Below are positions 11,827 to 24,543 of a stretch of 64,000 nucleotides of DNA, piece after piece. The notes under the pieces are model-generated. The model was not told the origin of the DNA and did not search any database. It saw nothing but the letters and a program-made list of their open reading frames with translations. The stretch is from Krasilnikovozyma curviuscula (lineage: Eukaryota > Basidiomycota > Tremellomycetes > Cystofilobasidiales > Mrakiaceae). The number at the start of each line of letters is the position of its first letter. The stretch's first letter is position 1. The position numbers and the translations under genes are program-made. The stretch covers positions 1 to 64,000 of the forward strand of contig MVAQ01000041.1 of the NCBI GenBank assembly GCA_014825775.1. Direction: 5' to 3'.

Positions 11827-14214
11827 ATGTGAAGATTGGCTCAATATCCCAAGATTGATATGTGTGAATGTATTGGCTGACCTCCCTCTGGTTCTTCATT
11901 TAGGTCTGACGATGATGATTTTATGATGGATGTCAGTGATTGAGCCACATTTGACCTCATGAATTGCTGCTGACAGTTTCATTCCTCGATGCCAATAACC
12001 AGGACGGCGGCGAGGAGGTGCGCAACTCTTAGTTCGACGGTTTCTCCTTGTTCTTTGGCACTGACACGCTTTCTGTCTTCCAGGACTACGACCTGGACTA
12101 CTCAGATGCGGATGCTGATTCAGATGCAGAGGGAGATGATGCTGACGTAGAGAACAACTACTACAAGGCGAAAGGTTTAGTGGAAGATGAGCCTGAAGAT
12201 GCTATTAAGGCCTACTCTGACATTGTCGAGAAGGAGGAAGAGATGGGCGACTGGTAAGTGCTTAAAATTCCTCTCTATGATTGTGTTTTGCAGCTGGGAG
12301 AGGGATTCCTAGCGGCATTCTGATCCACTTCGCCTCGCCCCGTGTGACGACCAATAGGGGATTCAAAGCGTTGAAACAAAAGACAAAGATCTTGTTCTGT
12401 GTCTTGCATTGTCCTGAAGAAGCTCTCAGGTCATACACTCAGTTGTTAGGGTACACAAAGTCGGCAGTCACTCGAAATTGTAAAGCTGCTTCCTCCCTTT
12501 CCTCCCCCACTCAAGGCGCTGATCTGTACTTCATCCATTCGTTCCTCTATCGTGACCGTTTGGATATACAGACTCAGAAAAGTCCATTAATAATATCCTG
12601 GACTATGTCGGTGGAGAAGGAAAGGGATACGGGATTGAGACTCCAGAGGAGACATTACAGAAGTTCTACGATGTTACCATCAAGTCGTTAGACGAGCAGA
12701 AGAATGAGGTGAGCCGTTACACCTCCCAGCTTCTTTTGAATGGCCAGCAAATTGATAGATCCTTGGCAGAGATTGAGTGTCAAAGTATATCTGAAGCTTG
12801 CGAAAGGATGGTTGGATAGAAAAAAATGGGATCGCCTTCGGCCTGTCAGTCCCTCCGCTGTCTCGATCCTTGGTCAATTTGTTACAATATTGATACTTTT
12901 CTGGATGTCTCTCTAGGTCCTTGCCCATCTTCACATCCTCTGCACGCCTTCATCAACCTCTTCTGGAACTTCCTCAGAAGATCAGTCTAAAGGCACAATT
13001 CTGCTAGAAGTCTATGCACTAGAAATCGTTATGTACTCCGAGTTAAAGGAGAGTCGTAAACTGAAGGTCAGCTAGCATCTTCTCTTCCTGCGAGTATTTT
13101 GTTACTTACGATGGCAATGGTGGGTAGGAAATCTACAACAACTGCTTGGCTGTGAAGAGTGCTATTCCGCACCCAAGAATCATGGGTGTTATCAGAGAAT
13201 GTGGTGGAAAGATGTGGATGGGTGAAAGTGAGCTTTCTTTCCGTTCACTTCATTCTTAACCTCGTTAATCAATGTCGATCCGCAGAGAACTGGCCCGCAG
13301 CGTCAACAGACTTCTTCGAGTCCTTTAGACAGTACGATGAATCTGGATCACCGCAAAGAATTCAAGTCCTCAAGTACCTCGTCTTGGCGAATATGCTGAT
13401 GGGTAGCGAGATCAATCCTTTCGATTCTCAGGAGACCAAACCGTGAATTTCAGGATTCTTTGTGATCGTGTCGAAATGATGACTGATGCTCTGGTGAACA
13501 TCCTGCAGGTATAAAAATGATCCTGAAATCACTGCTATGACAGATTTGGTAGCGGCATATCAACGTCGTGACATCCATGACGCGCAAAAAATTCTTAGAA
13601 GTGAGTCGCAGCCGCTGTGATAAGACTTTTCTGTTTTTTACTTGCTGACATACTTGATGGCTCACAGACAATAAAACTACCATCTTGGGAGATAACTTCA
13701 TTCGCTACTACATTGATGATGTCCTGCGATCGCTCAGAACCCAATATTTGATTGACCTCATCAGGCCCTATACGAGGATGGAAATCACTTGGTTGGCACG
13801 AGTAAGTGTTTTCAAGATGTTCTCTGTTATTTATTCAATATGATGGTAGATCTTACAACTTCTTTGTTGGTTTGCACGTTCTCAGCAATTGAATGTCAAC
13901 GCTCCTGATGTCGAGGAGCTCCTCTCAGCACTAATATTGGACGGAAAAGTCAAAGGTTCAATTGATCAACTTTCCGGCATTCTCGAACTCGACAGAGGGT
14001 AGGCCATCATCTCTCCATCACTGAGGATATCTATCACGTCACTAACTCTCCTTCTCTATCAAGTAAAACTGTCGAAAACGCACGATACGCCGCCCTCTCT
14101 TCTTGGTCTTCGCATCTATCGTCTATCCAGTCGACTATCATCTCAAAATGTTCTCAGAGTGGTGGTGCGGGAGATGTTGGCATGCCCGGTTTCGCTTTCC
14201 CAGGTGGAATGTAG
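11827..14214 (+). CDS. CSN2: COP9 signalosome complex subunit 2
   Basis: PCI-domain subunit of the COP9 signalosome, which removes Nedd8 from cullins; CSN2 contacts the cullin-RING ligase. The assembled start reads [23 protein letters not shown], close to animal CSN2. The ATG appears split by an intron: an AT before a GT donor (candidates 11827-11828 or 11860-11861) joins G at 11904, followed by TCT GAC. The first intact in-frame ATG is 11923. DGGEE is a 15-base microexon at 12003-12017. Later exons give [85 protein letters not shown]-like [10 protein letters not shown] and [18 protein letters not shown]. The PCI winged helix follows ([29 protein letters not shown]). The protein ends FAFPGGM at 14214, about 480 residues. 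Identity is very secure; only the first coding bases are uncertain. Confidence 0.93.
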
Positions 14215-14500
14215 ATTGTTGTTTCAGGACAGGTCGCTTTCCTCCTTTTTTGATGATTTTTTTTTGTGACGTCCACTTTGTACCCTCAACATATCACAAG
14301 CATTGGATTTCTTTGTAAAATCTGCGGCAGGAAAGAGCAAATACTATTGCAAGCTACGAGCGACTAAATTTTGGGATATGATAGTGGACAGTCAGGTATC
14401 AAATGCAAGGAATAGGCCGGGAATCTGAACGAATGTGGAAGATGCAAAAAGGTATTTGAACACATGATGAGAAAGGATGGAAATACAAAAGTAACGAGTG

Positions 14501-17500
14501 TCATCTCCGTCTGGGAGCGACAGGAGGCGTAGAGATACCAACCCTTCGGCCATCATCTGTCCATTCAATATCAGATAGCTGGCTTCGAGAAGGAACTCGC
14601 CTATGCTGAGGTTTTGGGACAACGGTAGGGATGAATGGAGATTGACTGATGGTTGGAGAGGATGGTGGTGGCGGTACAGCAAACGCTGATTGGGAGTGCT
14701 TTGAAGGCAATTGCGAGTGACTGGAGCGAGATGCAGAGGGGATTATTGCTGATTCTGAAGGCGAGCGAGAAGGAGTACGACGCGATTTGGGGTGGTGAGT
14801 GAAGTGTTGGGCTGTACGGGCACCGTACAGCAAAGTTCTAACAAGATATCATGCAAGCTCTTAAAAATAAGCCGTTACTCTGAACTTGGTTTAAAACTCA
14901 CGGAAGGATCTCCTTTGCCAGCTCTCTGACCAAGATTGCTCCATCCTGCCTGCTCAACCGCTCAACTGTTTCGTACAGTCCATACTTCTTTACAAGCGTA
15001 GCTCTATCAGGATGACTTTCGGCGACAGTTTTGGTGATTCTGAGCAGGTTCAGCCTGATGACTGCCTTGTTGTTTTTGCCGAGTCGCTCAACCAGCCGCT
15101 TGAAGAATGGTGAACGAGAGATGCCGACAGATACCTGAGAGGAAAGTCGAAGAATCCTGTGAAAGGGATCAAGGATATTTTCAAATGATGTTGATTCTGC
15201 AGCAACGAAGCAGTCCATCATCGATTGAAGGGAAAGTGGTTGGACGAGTACATCTTCCACTCGTGCAGTTTCTTCTTGAAGCCTAACAAATGCATTCACC
15301 CAGTCAGAGCTCACCAAACAGGGAGAGTCTTTCGTCTCCCTTGAGAAGGGAAGATAAAGCTTACCAGAGATAAACTGCTTCCAGAGCGTCCGAGCGCCAG
15401 AAAGGATCTGCCAGGAGTTTGAGGTACACTATAAAACCGAAGGGTAAGACCACAGGCATAAAATAAAGATGGATAAAGCTCACTTTGAAGACCATCATAC
15501 TTCCAAAGCAGGTCTCTGGTACTTTTACCTGCGTTGGCCAAATCCAGCAGGATACTGCCGGTGCAACGAACACATTAGCTACCTGTTCACAATCAAACCG
15601 AAAAGGAACTACCTACGGCAAGGCAAACTCCTTAAGAGGAGAACTTTTCTCAACTATCCTCTTCAGGTCAGGTATGATTCCAGCTTGAGCAGCTTCTTCC
15701 TGACGAGACTTGTTCAGCCGGCAGAGATTAAATAGTGTTTGAAGGACGTGATTGCATATATCCTTTGGAGACGCTTATCAGAGATAAGAAGCAGAAAGCC
15801 AAAATAGAAAGGTGCTCACTGTGCTATGCGGACCTGTAATATGAGCATTGAGGATCTGAACCAAGTTCTCCATTGCATTGGCGTTCTGAAGAACTTCCAG
15901 AGTGGATGTGTTGGTGGACAGGTGCTTGATAGACTTGAGGTGTGTGACAAGAAGGTATGGCTCAAGATGTTCGCAGGCTCGGAAAACACCTGCAGGAGCA
16001 TGGATCATGTCAATCAGCCATCTTATTAACTATGCAGTGATTTGAAACTCACGTCGAAATATGTTACGCGTGCTGAGTGATTCTCGCACTCGAGAGTCTG
16101 ACTGAGATACCTGACAGAAGAGCAAAAATACAGCAAGAATCTGCTCTTTAGCTTCATCTGCGCCTTCATCTTTGTCCTTAACGATGTGGACCAGCGCAGC
16201 AGCGAGGGGCTCTGAAAGGCCTTCGCGGACAAACATCCGACAGAAGTCGTTTCGAGGTGTAGTACTCTACCATCATTAAAAGAACATGTTGGAAACATAC
16301 CGATACCCAGGCTAAATAAAAGAGGCATTGCTTACCTGGAGTTGAAACACACTCCCAATCCCACCCAGAGCGGAAATGACCAGATCTCGATGCTGACTAT
16401 AATCCTCATCCAGCAGTTCGACTAACACTTTGAGACCACGACAGCTGATAGACGAATAGGTAATGTCAGATGCTGTGTAAAATGGTAGTGAGGGTTACCG
16501 ACCTAATAAACATTTGTAGTGTTTGAACAGATGCATTACACAGAGAGCTGACAAAGTTGGCTGCTTCTAAACGACACTCAGATGAATATCGTTTAGAGGT
16601 ACTGCAAAAGACATGATGTTAGATTAGATCTACCGCTCGAGAAAGAAGTCGTCTCACTAGGTCATCACCACAGGGATTCCGCCAACAAGGCAAAAGTTCT
16701 CGAGCATCTCGATGTCTTGGAAGATGATCTGAATTGATAACAAATAAGTACAGCTCAATTGCATACAACGGAAAGATGTCTCGAACCATGTTGATCAAAC
16801 GTAGCATGCGCAAAACCACGTCTCTTGAGGGACCAGCTTCCAACACTTCAAGAATGGCTAGCATTCCATGAGAAGAGACCATTTGACTCTGAAGTTCAGG
16901 TTGCTCTGTAAGATGCAAAAGCTATTTGTTTCGAAGGAGAAGTTCTCATCACTTTATGGCCAAAGTCCCGGTTTCGGAGAGAACTCACCAACTGATCACA
17001 TACGTATCGTAACGTCGAATCAGGAGCGTTGGGCTGCAAATCATCGATCAAGCTATCGACCTTCGCACAGAGTCGGGCATGCTTGTCCCTCGCTAAATTT
17101 GTTTCTAGATCAACGTCAACGTAATCCTCTTCGATCTGTGCAGTTGAAGCAGCGACAAGCACGTTAACCTAAGTGGCGACTCTTCTCAATTCTTCACATC
17201 CAGAGACGACTTACTTCCGCAAAAGGATCAATTTCATCTGATTCGTCGTCTCCAAGCCATGCTCGGCTTGTGAGTCTATTGGTGAGCTGCAAAGTTGGAT
17301 TCGTTCCGTTGCCATTGACTGGACCCTTCCCAAAGACATCGTCGTAGTCCTCTTCTTCTGTATCTTCAGAGTACTTCCGGAGCATTGGATCCGCAGCTTT
17401 ACCAAAGCTACTGGATCGTGACATGGATTTAGGACTGTTCATTCCTGGAGACGGTGATCGAGGTGGTCGCCGAAGGATAGCGGCTGACGTGGTGGGCGTG

Positions 17501-19842
17501 GACGGCACGCTTACACTGGAGAGTGTAGAAACCGAGCCGGAGAAGGAGGGATAGTTCTTGATATCATCAGGATGATACAGTCCACGTTTTGAAGAGAGCT
17601 AGTTGGAGGGAAAATGTTACATCAGCATTTGTTCCAATTGTTGAAAGCGAGTGCAAGGTTTACCTGAGCAACCTTCTGTGCAAGTCCTGACAGCGAGTTA
17701 TTAGGAACAAAATCAGACCAATCTTCTACCCCTTCCTCTATTTCGGCCACGGGTAAGCCTCGCGGAGGAGATACTGGACTCTTTGACGGCATGATCGTCT
17801 TTGTATTCCACTGTTGAGTATCTTCTTTCTCGTCCTCGCCCACTTCTTCCAGCTGGTGATGCCTAGGCTGGTGATGAACATCACCTTCCTTCCTCTCTTC
17901 AACGATGGCATGCTTTTGTGTTTCAATTTTCTCACTGGTGATGCCTTCTGCAAAGTCGTCATCCCAATTATCGGCAAACTCTTGAGATTCTTCCATCTGG
18001 CGAAGTTGGGCTGCTCGATCGACTTTTTCGAGCGCAAGCATCGGTGTCGGTACCGAGACTAATGGTGATCCATGCCGACTACTAGCGGATACAGAGAGAG
18101 AACTGTTGAAGGATGTGGAAGGGGTGAGGCCACCTTGAGGGCGAGGATACAGAGGTGGAAATTGTTTTGGATGAAATGCTGTAGAGCGAGGAATCTTCGA
18201 AGAGTCTGGCTTGGGAGTGACATCTAAGAAGAAAAAACCTGGAATTAGCATTTTAAAATATGAGGGGTTACAGAAGACACTCACATTCCTTTTCTAACTT
18301 CTCATTCCATTCCTGTACTCTTTGAATCGCATCGTGATTACTCAGAGGTCTTGGACCACTTCCACCACGCCTGGTCCTTTTCACAGCATCATTACCAGCA
18401 GCTAGCACGTCCGGTTTTCCTACTTCCTTCCCTACAGTGTCATCTCCGGTCAGAGTAGATTCACGACCTTGAGACTCCATTTGCTTTCGTGCGGAAACCA
18501 TCCACGGATGCTTCATTAGTTTCTTGGCAGATATTCTCAGGTTTGGATCCTTCTGGAAGCAAGAGAGCAGGAAAGATTTGACACTCTAATGGAGGAGGCT
18601 CGGTGAGATCCTGTAGTTGTTCAAGAAAGAAAGAAAGATTTCATCACGACGTACCTCAGATGCACCAACAGGTATCGGAGGGGTTTCATCTTTTACTATC
18701 CGGAACAGAGCCTGCATAGGTACTAGATTCGAGTATGGCGGCTTTCCTTCCAGCAGTTCAATGACCACACAACCGACGCTCCTGTGTAGTCGTCGTCAGA
18801 AACTGCAAAATCCGCGCTCCGCCAACCGCAATCCAAACTTTGCTGTCACGAAAGACTAGACTCACCATATGTCGGAGGCAGTGCTTGCGCCTGCCTGTTC
18901 AATGATCTCAGGTGCCATCCAGTAGGGACTACCAACGACAGCAGCGTCGCTGACTGCACCTCCCGCTGGATTCGTTGCCACGCCAAAATCGGCCAGCTTG
19001 ACACAGCCATCTTTGTTGGTGAGGATGTTGGCACCCTTGATGTCTCTGTGGATGACGCCCTGATCGTGGAGGTATATCAGTCCTTTGAGAACCTGCGAAC
19101 GAAAAGAGTCAGACTAGGGGTGGGTGAGGATGAAGCTGGGAACCGCTCACTTGATAGATGTAGACAGCTACTAAATTCTCTGGGAACTTCCCAAACGTTT
19201 TGCATATTCCATGGAGGGATCCGTTCTCACAATATCTGAAGCGACCGACTAAGCAGTAAGTAGGCGCGACGAGAATCATTGTTTGCGCACATTAATCGTG
19301 ACTCACTCAAGAATGATATACAGGAACTCTTTAGTCTTTACAAATCCAATATACTCGACAATATTCTCGTGCTGCAAGAAGAGGACGGGTCAAAAGAGTC
19401 TGCTATATGCGGTCGGTGACTATCACCACTTCACCTGAGCTCACCTTCAAGTTTTTCAAAAGGTCGATTTCAGACTAGCGTGAGCCACAGAAAAGACACA
19501 TTTCGTGAGAATCGCATCATGCAGGGTTACAGGTTCCATCGAGAGCTACAACCAAACGTACCATTATTTCACCAAGCTCGGCTTTGGGAATATTCTCCAG
19601 CTGAATCTGCTTGACCGCAACAGCCCTTCCACTAGTGAAGTTCAGAGCTCTGAACACTTGCCCACTAGCCCCTTTACCCAGTAGAGGACCGATATGCTAT
19701 CCAGGAAAAGGCACGAAGCTATGCATGGTCAGCCTGAAACCAGGAGGGGCGCTCACCCTTTTAAGGATAGTCTACTCACATAGTCATCCAAAGCAGACTC
19801 ATGGAGAGGGCTGGCCACTGCTGCCAATGATTTTGCTGTCAT
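14501..19842 (-). CDS. Septation-type protein kinase, Cdc7/Cdc15 family with ARM-like region
   Basis: STE-group kinase like fission yeast Cdc7, budding yeast Cdc15 and plant MAP3K-epsilon, which relay the mitotic-exit/septation signal. The start is the ATG at 19840-19842 ([21 protein letters not shown]); an in-frame stop lies just upstream. The N-terminal kinase domain shows [36 protein letters not shown], catalytic [34 protein letters not shown] and [19 protein letters not shown] helix with [11 protein letters not shown] ends the domain near 18500. A Ser/Pro-rich acidic linker follows (17200-18250), then a helical armadillo-like region (about 14900-17150) interrupted by many introns. A basic Ser/Pro tail ends at RRR before the stop at 14501. 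The MAP3K-epsilon/Cdc7 lineage commonly has such C-terminal ARM/HEAT helices. Well over 1,000 residues. Exact exon borders in the ARM region are approximate. Confidence 0.88.
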
Positions 19843-20058
19843 AAAACCCTTTGCTATCCGGTTCTACTACCAGGATGCGGTTAGGTTCAGAACAAAGCCA
19901 CAGAAAGGGGAATCGCGACTCATTTTCTAACACCGTGCAACTCAAACTCTAAAGTATTCTCAAATCAGCAGGACGATATCTCAAGCATAGTAGTACACTC
20001 TGTACAGCAGAACTAGATATTTCGAAAGAGTTCTTTAACAACCAGAGGCTGTCCGAGG
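19843..20058. promoter_or_regulatory. Divergent promoter, septation kinase and ThuA gene
   Basis: A 216-base gap between two head-to-head start codons must contain both promoters and leaders. No clear TATA box or factor site was identified. Confidence 0.4.
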
Positions 20059-21505
20059 ATGCTTACATCAGCACTCAGCTTCCTGGCAGTAGTAGCCTCC
20101 CTGGCTCAAGCACTCCCCCTAGTACTGGTTTACACGGCTACTGCTGGATACAGGCATGACTCTATTCCAACAGCAATCCAGGTCCTCAACAATACTGGCT
20201 CGAATTACGGTATCAACTTCTTCTTCTCGGAGGATGAGAACCTATTCACAGACTCACAGCTGCAGAAGTTCGACGCCATCATGTTTGTGTCAAACAGTGA
20301 CGAAAGTCAGTTCTGTCTGTAGTAGGTGGTGCATTGGGGAGAAATTCGACTGACGTGACGCTGCACCTGTTGTGTTTTATACGTAGTCTTGACCCAAGAC
20401 GGGAAAGTAGCTTTCAGCAACTACCTCAACAACGGTACGAGTTTTATCTATTCCATCTGGTTTTGCTAAGCGAGGCGTGTTTAATCTTTGTCGTTGTGCT
20501 AGGTGGCAATTTTGTGGGCGTGCATGGTACTATTTTTGTCCACTTTGACAGGGCCTCGTTGAAAAGAACTAACGGGATACTTTCGCCTTTCCTCAGCTGC
20601 GTCTGCATGTCTGTTCACCACCGAGTTCTTCCAAGAAGAAATCGGAGCTCTCTTCGACTACCACCCGCCGATCCAACAAGCGGTGAGTTGCATCTTCCAT
20701 TCAGTCTTCTGCCAAGAGAGTGTAACCGAGCTCTCCTATTTCATCTTCAGACTTTTGTTCCATTGGATCCTACCCATCCGACTGTCTCAATGTTGCCATC
20801 GCAGTGGACTTTCGTTAGTCGCGCACCTTCCAAGCTTTTGATTTTACGCTAATCTCCAGTCTAATGACTTCATATCTTTCTTATTCATAGCAAGAAGAAG
20901 TTTATTACTTTAGGAGTGATCCTAGAGAAGTCGGAGCTGTCGTGTTGCTTACAGTTGACGAGAGCAGCTACGTCGGTCAGTTACTATAAGCACGTCGTCA
21001 TGTCGAGCAGAAGCTGATTTATTCATGATTACTTGCAGATAATGGGACATCTACCGGAAACTACAACATGGGTTCACCTCACCCTATAGCCTGGTACCAA
21101 ACACGGGGAGCTGGTGACAATAGCACATCCAACATCACCCCTGGACGATCTTGGTACTCGTCCGTTGGACATCTCAACGAAACATGGCAAGATGCTACCT
21201 TCCAATCGCACATCTTTGCTGGTCTCACATGGACCCTTCAAAGCAACACTACACTCGCCTTCAATTCCAGCGGGTTGGTTGGCACTGCCCCCAACGTAAC
21301 CTCACCTTCTTCATCGATTTCAGGAAGCGCCACGACCTCTCAACTTTCATCAGCATCAGAAACTGGAAGCAGAACTTTAACCGGTTCGGTAACAACTCCA
21401 GCTACGGCTTCCGCATCATCTCACTCCGGCGCGGTTTCAGTCGCGGTGATAGGGCTCACCTTAACTCTTGGCGGATTATTTTCTTTAGGAGTGGCTTACC
21501 TGTAA
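20059..21505 (+). CDS. Secreted, probably GPI-anchored ThuA-like domain protein
   Basis: Extracellular protein with the ThuA/trehalose-utilisation glutamine-amidotransferase-like fold; no activity is established for fungal members. The ATG at 20059 opens a signal peptide (MLTSALSFLAVVASLAQA). The mature chain begins LPLVLVYTATAGYRHDSIPTA, the typical ThuA start. Spliced exons add FFFSEDENLFTD, FDAIMFVSNSDE, ILTQDGKVAFSNYLNNGGNFVGVH, AASACLFTTEFFQEEIGALFDYHPP, FVPLDPTHPTVSMLP, EEVYYFRSDPREVGAVVLLTVDES and GSPHPIAWYQ, then SWYSSVGHLNETW and FAGLTWTL. A Ser/Thr-rich region with many N-glycosylation sequons follows, then a hydrophobic C-terminus (VAVIGLTLTLGGLFSLGVAYL), consistent with a GPI signal or a membrane anchor. 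About 370 residues. Fold assignment is strong; substrate is unknown. Confidence 0.85.
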
Positions 21506-21677
21506 TAGCTCACCTGGTGTAGTGTAGATAATTTATAGATTTGACACTGTGGCGTGTCTGCAAAACGCGTCGAAAAACCACGCATCATCGGTCGCCTGTA
21601 GACAATAATTGCACCATGATTTGTCAAGAAAATGGCCAGCGATAGCAAGGGACCGTTCCTGGAGCTTATAGTATACC

Positions 21678-24262
21678 ATGGGAGATATTCAGACACCTGC
21701 TAGGCCGGCCTTTCCACTGCCTCCTTCAAAAACCACCCCCACGAGCTCAGCTAAGTCCAACAGATCAGTGTAGGTAGCCTACAACTTCGTTTGTGTTCAT
21801 AGCAGTATGCTCATCAGCTTGCATATTTTTCTTCAATCTAGGGCACGTCTACTGTGGAGAGGGGGTCTTGAGGTAGATTCAGTGGTGCTACAAGGTGAGA
21901 GAAAGGTTTCAGCCAGCTCGTGTGAGAGCCGTGAAGACCAGCATGGAATGTCCCTTCGTGCTATGGAAGCTTCTTCGGAGGGCACAGAATCCATAATTCT
22001 AATTCTACACCTGTACTTCTGTGGCACCCAGCTGTGTTGTCAAATTCTGCTCTATCCTGAACCAAATATTGAAGCAGCGTGTTGCTGACTTTAAGTTGCT
22101 TGTTGGTCCTCAGGAATCTCTTTCGTATCTCATCTCACATTCCCCACCCCTCATTCGAATCATATAGCATTTACTCCTTCTCAGCTGAAGCCCGTCGAAG
22201 GACCAAGCGCTCCATTAATTTCCCTCACGTACCCAACACCACCTTCAGCCAAACACTCAGTCACTTCTGTACTTGAAGAAGTAGCTTCATCCCCTCTTCA
22301 TCCTCAAATAGAGCCACCCTCACCACCACAACCTTCTTCAACTGTCCTAAAGCGTGCTAAACCAACGCTTGTCACCTTGAACGGCCCAAACACCGTCTCG
22401 CCGCCTGTTCGATTGGGCTCACTAGCAAATTCCATTGATCTCAGTCTCAGTCTTGCCTTTGAATCTCTAAAGGGAAGGAAGAAGCTAAGGGTGAAAGAAG
22501 TCATCTACGTAGATAATCAAGATGAGCCTGACGGACCGCAAGTGCAGAAAAAAAGAAAACTCAGCAACTTTAAGCGACAAAAAGGCCAAATCGAGGGGGA
22601 AGGGACAGTGACAGTCAGAGTTTACCCTAATCCTAATGCGACTATTCTTAATAGCTATTTGGAAAGGACGCTGCTCTCGTATCCCAGAGGTATCTCAGCA
22701 GCTCCATCGCCTGTCGCAGATCAACACCCAGCACTTGATCAAAACGGTCGAACACGAAAAGGAATTCTCATTGGGTTGGGTGATGAGGGAGTCGGTCAGT
22801 GCTTGCTTTTGTCACCCACGTTCTTTCAAATCTAGCCATCTGACATTCGCTCGCTGATAAAGATCAAACAAGCCTGGTCATCTACGGAGTATCTCCCATC
22901 CAACCATCTCCATCGTCTACCAATCCATCATCTGTTTCTACAAGAACACTGAAGCTGGTTGTTGGAAGATGGAAAGTTAATCCAGCTCTACCTGTGGTTC
23001 GACCTGACGACCCACTTCCTCGTGGTGAGTTACATTTTCGTGCAGATCTCTTGCAATATAAGCTGAGAACAAAATCTCGTCTCTCAGCCCCCCTATTCCC
23101 ACCACCGAAGCCCCTACCCTTAAAGCCTCCTAGAAAACAAATTCGGCGTTCAGTTTCGACTTCGTCGTCCACACTCAACAACCCTATCGTGACATTCAAC
23201 TCGTATTCTAGAGGGCCCTCTCCCTTCTCAACTTCTTCTCACCACTCTGCAGGCTCCTCCTCATCTGGACGAGTCCCTATTATTTCAGAACCAAAGTCAA
23301 AAGCATCTGGTCGAACACCAGGTCGACGGGGTGAGAAACGACCTTCAAATGCTGAAGAGGGAGGAAGTGCTCCGAAACGACGAGGAGGAATCGACAAGAT
23401 TAGACTAACTGCAAAGCCTGAATACTCTTCAGTCAGCATCAGAGATGGATTTGTACCACCGCTGCTACCCCACCATGAAGAGATTGACTCCAACGGCAGG
23501 TCTGTCAGCCAATCTTCTATCAACCTTCTTGATGATGGTGATGGGTTCCCTGTAGTGGAGGAAGATTTATTTGGTGAGATGAGGGACGTCATCCCAGTTA
23601 TGATTGATAAAGAGAAGAAAGAAAAACCCAAAAGTGGGAGACCAAAAGTTGGTCCGATTGAGAGCGCTAATAAAGCTGTGAGTGGCTTGAGTACTTTCAT
23701 CGTCACGATGCTTTGTCTCGAACTGTTGTTCCTCTTGTTTCTACGCTCTAGAGGATTAAAAAGACGGTACTGGCTGCTCTGGAAGTTAAGGGAGTAGGAC
23801 GGACCCATCCGGAATTCAAGGATATCTTTGGATGGATCACAAGAGGTTGCGGCTACGCGCTGGTCAGTACATCTGGATGAGCTGTTTGCGCGAAGGAGTA
23901 TCGCTGATCTCCTGTTTGTGTCTTTCTTGCAGCGAAATTCCATCATCATACGCCCCTTGGAAGAATCAGACCTCGAAGAAGTTGTGAGAAGCCATGTAGC
24001 CTTGTACACCGCAGAGCTTTCTGCGCCTGAAGAACCAGCTCCGGAAGAGCAAACAGAATCTACTCCCTCTATTCTCAACATCCTCAACAGTTCATTAGTA
24101 CCAGAATCGACTTTAGAGGTTAATTCCCAAGTTACTTCACTACCGATCGTGAAGACCGAGCCAGCGGTGAACGTGGAAAACAGTCTTCGCACTTTGGAGT
24201 GGATGGAAGTTCATGCTGAGAGCAGGATGGACGCGACGGACCTTATGCAGTTTCCAACTTGA
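21678..24262 (+). CDS. Sld7-like DNA replication regulator (tentative)
   Basis: Probable basidiomycete counterpart of Sld7, partner of Sld3 in loading Cdc45 at replication origins. The ATG at 21678 gives MGDIQTPARPAFPLPPSKTT; splicing at 21770-21841 continues into ARLLWRGGLEVDSVVLQ, like the N-terminal Sld7 beta domain. The region 21890-22190 is hard to splice and may hold two small exons. A Pro-rich segment (LKPVEGPSAPLISLTYPTPPS) leads into RLGSLANSIDLSLSLAFESLKGRKKLRV. A basic Ser/Pro linker with nuclear-localisation-like KRP and PKRR clusters follows. The conserved C-terminal helices read IKKTVLAALEVKGVGRTHPEFKDIF, then GWITRGCGYALR and NSIIIRPLEESDLEEVVRSH, then an acidic tail to the stop at 24262. 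The C-terminal pattern resembles the Sld7 C-terminal domain; this is recalled family pattern, not a search result. About 700 residues. Confidence 0.55.
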
Positions 24263-24543
24263 TGAAGCGATTTCTTTGCAACAACTCAGCACTTGCTTGC
24301 AAGTTGTAACGCTGAATGACGTGGCTGGGTATATTTGCGTACCTACTATGCGACAGCAACCACAAAAAAAAGAGAGAAAAAAGAACACAGACCGTAGAAG
24401 GACACACACTTTGTACAAAACCTTTAACGAAAACAATAATCATTTCTGGAGTCGGATTGTTCTGGCCCGGAGTCTTTCGCACTGCCAACAAAAAACCAAC
24501 CACCACAGCGGCAAAATACACACATAAAATCAATCCTCATAGG

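Noticed and set aside
23239..24192. 317-codon minus-strand open frame antisense to the Sld7-like gene
   Set aside because: It is Ser/Arg/Pro-biased antisense of a coding region, runs through the sense introns and lacks any motif.
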